Source: a bacterium
GTDB taxonomy: Bacteria > Planctomycetota > UBA1135 > UBA2386
Direction: 5' to 3'
DNA length: 9,053 nt
Assembly: GCA_011051855.1 (NCBI GenBank)
Contig: DRKG01000364.1
Location: 1-9,053, forward strand
Of this stretch, positions 5,799 to 9,053 are shown piece by piece. The notes beneath the pieces were generated by a model. That model saw nothing but the letters and a program-made list of their open reading frames with translations, ran no database searches and had not been told where the DNA came from. The translations under genes were made by a program, and so were the position numbers. Each line of letters starts with the position of its first letter. Position 1 is the stretch's first letter.

Positions 5799-7373
5799 AT
5801 GAAGCTCTTCCAGAACCTGCGCAACGACCTGCCCGCCGGCATCGTCGTCTTCTTCGTAGCCGTGCCGCTCTGCCTCGGCATCGCACTCGCAAGCGGCGCG
5901 CCACTGTTCTCCGGCCTGATCGCTGGCATGGTCGGCGGCGTCGTCGTCGGCATCCTGAGCGGCTCGCCGCTCGGCGTCTCCGGCCCGGCCGCCGGCCTCG
6001 CCGTCATCGTCCTGCACGCGATCGAGGCGCTCGGCTTCGAAGCCTTCTTGCTCGCGGTGCTGCTGTCGGGCGTGGTCCAGGTCGCGCTCGGCTTTGCCCG
6101 CGCCGGCGTGCTCGGCTACTTCTTCCCGTCGGCGGTGATCCGCGGGATGCTCAGCGGCATCGGACTGATCATCCTGCTGAAGCAGATCCCGCACGCGTTC
6201 GGCTACGACGCCGACCCCGAAGGCGACGTACAGTTCGTGCAGCCTGACGGCGAGACCACGTTCTCGGAGTTCCGCGCGATGCTCGACAACATCGACGGCA
6301 GTGCGTTCGCCGTCGCGATGATCGCGCTCGCCATCCTGCTGTTCTGGGACAACGTGCTCGCCAAGCGCGGCCGCTTCTTCCGGGTGATCCAAGGTCCGCT
6401 CGTCGCCGTGGCGTTCGGCATCTCGTTCCAGGCGGTCACCCAAGCCTTCGCCCCGTCCCTCGCGCTCGCCCCGAGCCACCTGGTGTCCGTGCCCGCGGCC
6501 TCGAACTTCGAGGAGTTCCTCGGCCTGTTCCGCTCACCCGATTGGTCTGCGATCGGCAGCGGCGCGGTGTGGATCATGGCCTTCACCATCGCCATCGTCG
6601 GCAGCCTCGAGACGCTGCTGTGCCTGGAGGCGACCGACAAGCTCGACCCACAGAAGCGCGTGACGCCGGCGAGCCGAGAACTGCTCGCGCAGGGCGTCGG
6701 CAACATGATCAGCGGCGCAATCGGCGGCCTGCCGATCACCCAGGTCATCGTGCGCAGTTCGGCCAACATCCAGTCGGGCGCCAAGACCAAGCTGTCCGCG
6801 ATCATCCACGGATTGTTGCTGGTGGTCGCGGTGTTCAGCCTGCCGGGACTGCTCAACATGGTGCCGCTGGCGGTGCTGGCCAGCATCCTGCTCGTGGTCG
6901 GCTACAAACTGGCGAAGCCCGCCCTGTTCGCCACGATGTATCGCCGCGGCTGGGAGCAGTTCGTACCCTTCATGGTGACCGTGCTCGGCATCGTGTTCAC
7001 CGACCTGCTCAGCGGCATCGCCGCCGGCATGGTGGTCGCGGTGTTCATCATCCTGCGCCGCAACTACCGCAACTCGCACTTCCTACACCGCCAGGAAGGC
7101 GAGCGCGGTGCGCGCCACAGCGTGCACCTGCGCCTGGCCGAAGAGGTCACCTTCCTGAACCGCGGTGCGATCCTGCGCGAACTCGGCCGCATCCCCAACG
7201 ACACCGACGTCGTCATCGACATGAGCCGGTGCGCCAACGTCGACTTCGACGTACTCGAAGTCATCGAGGACTTCCGCGCCGGCGCCGGCGCCCGCGGCAT
7301 CCGCGTAACGATCCTCGAACCGGGCAGCACCGAGGGCGCAAGAGAAGAAGAACTCGAAGCCATCACCAACTGA
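5799..7373 (+). CDS. SulP-family (SLC26-type) inorganic anion transporter with STAS domain, probable bicarbonate transporter
   Basis: This 524-residue inner-membrane transporter is of usual SulP length. It opens with LRNDLPAGIVVFFVAVPLCLG, the first-helix signature, then SGPAAGLAVIV (61-71), the SulP half-helix motif at the substrate site. Many hydrophobic helices follow up to about residue 420. The conserved core around TM8-TM10 is visible: IVGSLETLLCLEATD (266-280), RELLAQGVGNMISGAIGGLP (293-312) and RSSANIQSGAKTKLSAIIHG (319-338). The cytoplasmic STAS domain occupies about 437-507. Its usual D-S-S-G loop is replaced by NVDFDVLEVI (480-489). The acidic residue in SLET is Glu271 at what, from memory, is the sodium-ligand Asp258 position of cyanobacterial BicA. 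The gene lies 14 bases before a carbonic anhydrase gene, an arrangement typical of bicarbonate-type SulP proteins. Sulfate or another anion remains possible. Confidence 0.92.
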   Translation: MKLFQNLRNDLPAGIVVFFVAVPLCLGIALASGAPLFSGLIAGMVGGVVVGILSGSPLGVSGPAAGLAVIVLHAIEALGFEAFLLAVLLSGVVQVALGFARAGVLGYFFPSAVIRGMLSGIGLIILLKQIPHAFGYDADPEGDVQFVQPDGETTFSEFRAMLDNIDGSAFAVAMIALAILLFWDNVLAKRGRFFRVIQGPLVAVAFGISFQAVTQAFAPSLALAPSHLVSVPAASNFEEFLGLFRSPDWSAIGSGAVWIMAFTIAIVGSLETLLCLEATDKLDPQKRVTPASRELLAQGVGNMISGAIGGLPITQVIVRSSANIQSGAKTKLSAIIHGLLLVVAVFSLPGLLNMVPLAVLASILLVVGYKLAKPALFATMYRRGWEQFVPFMVTVLGIVFTDLLSGIAAGMVVAVFIILRRNYRNSHFLHRQEGERGARHSVHLRLAEEVTFLNRGAILRELGRIPNDTDVVIDMSRCANVDFDVLEVIEDFRAGAGARGIRVTILEPGSTEGAREEELEAITN

Positions 7374-7377
7374 ATCT

Positions 7378-7381
7378 GGAG
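7378..7381 (+). promoter_or_regulatory. ribosome binding site of the carbonic anhydrase gene
   Basis: GGAG lies 6 bases before the ATG at 7388 and 4 bases after the transporter stop codon. It fixes the carbonic anhydrase start at MHTHSAE rather than at the later in-frame ATG (residue 12). It contrasts with the transporter and ferredoxin genes, which lack a recognisable site. Confidence 0.6.
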
Positions 7382-7387
7382 AACGAC

Positions 7388-8041
7388 ATGCACACCCACT
7401 CCGCCGAAACCCAGGCCACGATGACGCCGGCCAAGGCGATCCAGTTCCTCAAGGAAGGCAACCAGCGCTTCCTCGCCAACCTGCGCGCCAACCGCGATCT
7501 GCAGCAACAGGTCGCGCAGACGCGCCAGGGGCAGTGGCCGTTCGCCGTCGTGCTCGGCTGCATCGATTCGCGCGCACCGGCCGAGATCGTCTTCGATCAA
7601 GGCATCGGCGACATGTTCAACGTGCGCATCGCCGGCAACTTCGTCACCGACGAGATCCTCGGCAGCCTCGAGTTCAGTTGCAAGATCGCCGGCGCCAAGC
7701 TGATCGTAGTGCTCGGCCACACCCACTGCGGCGCGATCAAGGGTGCCTGCGACGGCGTCGAACTCGGCCACCTGACGGACATGCTCGCGCACCTGAAGCC
7801 GGCGGTCGACGCCGTCGAAGAACCGCGCGACCCGGCCCTGCGCACCTCGCAGAACGCCGAGTTCGTGCAGCACGTCGCCCGCGAGAACGTCGAACGCATG
7901 ATCCGCGAGATCTTCGCCCGCAGCGAAGTGCTCGCCGAGATGCTGACCAAGGGCGAAATCGACATCATCGGTGCGATGTACGACATCGAAACCGGCAAGG
8001 TGGAGTTCGCCGAACGCAGCGCGCTCAGTTCGTCACGCTGA
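7388..8041 (+). CDS. beta-class carbonic anhydrase
   Basis: This 217-residue zinc enzyme interconverts CO2 and bicarbonate. It has no signal peptide, so it acts in the cytoplasm. The beta-class active site is complete: Cys58-x-Asp60-x-Arg62 (GCIDSRAPAE) gives the first zinc ligand and the Asp-Arg dyad, and His111 and Cys114 (GHTHCGAIKG) give the other two ligands. The N-terminal helix (TPAKAIQFLKEGNQRF), the GIGDMFNVRIAGN strand-loop and the C-terminal IGAMYDIETGKVEF are family hallmarks, and the length is normal. It follows the SulP transporter by 14 bases with its own GGAG, so the two form an operon. A natural role is converting imported bicarbonate to CO2 for carboxylases, or trapping CO2 as bicarbonate for pH control. 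The final 17 bases overlap the end of the convergent metH gene. Confidence 0.96.
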   Translation: MHTHSAETQATMTPAKAIQFLKEGNQRFLANLRANRDLQQQVAQTRQGQWPFAVVLGCIDSRAPAEIVFDQGIGDMFNVRIAGNFVTDEILGSLEFSCKIAGAKLIVVLGHTHCGAIKGACDGVELGHLTDMLAHLKPAVDAVEEPRDPALRTSQNAEFVQHVARENVERMIREIFARSEVLAEMLTKGEIDIIGAMYDIETGKVEFAERSALSSSR

Positions 8042-9053
8042 CGTTGAAGTACTTCGCCGCCGGATGGTGGCAGATCACGGCCGAGGTGCTCTGCTCCGGC
8101 ACCAATTGGAACTCGTCGCTCAGCGTCACGCCGATGCGCGACGCCTCCAGCAGCCGCAGCAGCTTGTCCTGATCCTCGATATTCGGGCAGGCCGGGTAGC
8201 CGAACGAGTAGCGGCTGCCCTGGTACTGCTGCTTGAACAGCGCGTCGATGTCGGGCGCGTCCTCGTGCGCGATGCCGAGTTGCTGCCGCATGCGCTTGTG
8301 CCAGTACTCCGCCAGCGCCTCGGCCCCCTCGACCGACAGGCCGTGGAAGTGCAGGTATTCGTCGTAGCGGTTCTCGTGGAACAACCGCTCGCTCGCGCGC
8401 GTCGCGACCGCGCCCATGGTGACCAACGAAAAGCCGACCACGTCGAGTTCGCCGCTGTCCCGTTTGCGGAAGAAGTCGGCCATGCACAACCGGCGGCCGC
8501 CGGGCTGGCGTGGGAAGTCGAACCGACACAACTCGGTGCTGCGGTCGTCGGGGTCGAGCACGACCAGCGTGTTGCGTTCGCTGTAGCACGGCCAGTAGCC
8601 GTAGACCACACGCGGTTCGAGTGAGCCGTCGGTGCGCACCTTCTGCACCATTTCGCGGAACCGTGGCTCGACGGTCTCGGTCAAGAACCGTTCGTAGGCT
8701 TCGGCGCTGCGCTTGCCCTGCCGATACTGCCACTGCAGCCGGTAGAGCGCCTTCTTGTTCACGTACTGCAGCACCGTGCCGAGATCGAGTTCGTCCGGCG
8801 TGACCACGGCCGGACCCCAAAACGGCGGCGTCGGCACATCCGGAGCCGGCTCGACCCCGCTGTCGGCGTACTCGGTGAACGCGTGCTTCAGCAGCTCTTC
8901 CTTCTCGGCGCGCGTCATGCGCCGGTGGCTGACGATGCGCTTGTTGGCCCCGGCACCCGACACGGCGACGCCTTCGGCGACCGGCACCTTGGTCATCGGC
9001 TTGGCCTTCGCGCGCCCGGTCAGCTCGTCCATGATGTGCAGGCCGCTGAACGC
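8025..9053 (-). CDS. metH: cobalamin-dependent methionine synthase, C-terminal reactivation domain (5' truncated by window)
   Basis: The visible 342 residues are the C-terminal part of MetH, which transfers a methyl group from methyltetrahydrofolate via cobalamin to homocysteine. The frame is open to the window edge (AFSGLHIMDELTG). That stretch looks like the end of the B12-binding region, so the start lies outside. After a linker, the AdoMet-binding activation domain begins near VPTPPFWGPAVV. Key signatures are VYGYWPC (residues 151-157 of the visible part), MADFF, EGAEALAEYWHKRMR and, near the C-terminus, RYSFGYPACP. In the last, Arg and Tyr sit with the spacing of the AdoMet-contacting Arg1134 and Tyr1139 of E. 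coli MetH (RPAPGYPACP). This domain binds AdoMet for reductive remethylation of oxidised cob(II)alamin and contacts a flavodoxin-like or other electron donor. A separately encoded activation domain is possible but less likely, because coding continues upstream. The stop lies inside the 3' end of the carbonic anhydrase gene. Confidence 0.93.
   Translation of the reverse strand, partial: AFSGLHIMDELTGRAKAKPMTKVPVAEGVAVSGAGANKRIVSHRRMTRAEKEELLKHAFTEYADSGVEPAPDVPTPPFWGPAVVTPDELDLGTVLQYVNKKALYRLQWQYRQGKRSAEAYERFLTETVEPRFREMVQKVRTDGSLEPRVVYGYWPCYSERNTLVVLDPDDRSTELCRFDFPRQPGGRRLCMADFFRKRDSGELDVVGFSLVTMGAVATRASERLFHENRYDEYLHFHGLSVEGAEALAEYWHKRMRQQLGIAHEDAPDIDALFKQQYQGSRYSFGYPACPNIEDQDKLLRLLEASRIGVTLSDEFQLVPEQSTSAVICHHPAAKYFNVSVTN

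Noticed and set aside
5689..5904. N-terminal extension of the LysR-type regulator by 72 residues
   Set aside because: The extension is Arg-rich, lies antisense to the start of the SulP gene, and the ATG at 5688 has a good ribosome site and the family's normal N-terminus.
6542..8041. A 499-codon open frame suggesting a longer protein ending in carbonic anhydrase
   Set aside because: The first two thirds read the SulP gene out of frame (basic, Arg-rich). The true carbonic anhydrase start is the ATG at 7388 with GGAG upstream, so it is neither a fusion nor a frameshift.

Overview
The window is about two-thirds G+C, packed with genes on both strands, and has no RNA genes, mobile elements or CRISPR. 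It suggests a high-GC, environmental, free-living bacterium. A Planctomycetota-type genome is my best guess, based on the ECF sigma/membrane regulator pair, the large hybrid sensor kinase with a helical-repeat sensor, GTG starts and the scarcity of good Shine-Dalgarno sites. This is inference only; Myxococcota or a high-GC proteobacterium cannot be excluded without a search.

Left part (1-798, + strand): the 3' end of an ECF-type sigma factor gene overlaps by ATGA a small four-helix membrane protein. The C-terminal tail of that protein resembles the cytoplasmic part of anti-sigma factors.

Middle left (790-4527, - strand): read 5' to 3' on the minus strand, a very short CxxC protein gene is followed by a large hybrid sensor histidine kinase (signal peptide, helical repeats, one membrane helix, HisKA, HATPase, receiver). 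After 18 bases comes an MDR-family zinc-binding oxidoreductase. The last two, and perhaps all three, look like one transcription unit.

Middle (4543-4764, + strand): a single-cluster [4Fe-4S] ferredoxin starts head to head with the CxxC gene.

Right centre (4783-8041): a divergent regulator/transport module. A LysR-type regulator of the NhaR subfamily (- strand) faces a SulP-family anion transporter with a C-terminal STAS domain, followed 14 bases later by a cytoplasmic beta-carbonic anhydrase (+ strand). A dyad with the LysR T-N11-A pattern lies in the 110-base divergent intergenic region. Together these look like an inorganic-carbon (bicarbonate) uptake and interconversion unit, possibly tuned to sodium or pH.

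Right end (8025-9053, - strand): the C-terminal part of cobalamin-dependent methionine synthase (MetH), cut by the window edge, with the end of its B12-binding region and its AdoMet-binding reactivation domain.

The three convergent junctions are extremely tight (a 9-base overlap, an 18-base gap and a 17-base overlap), leaving no room for conventional terminators between genes. No gene-free stretch exceeds about 110 bases.
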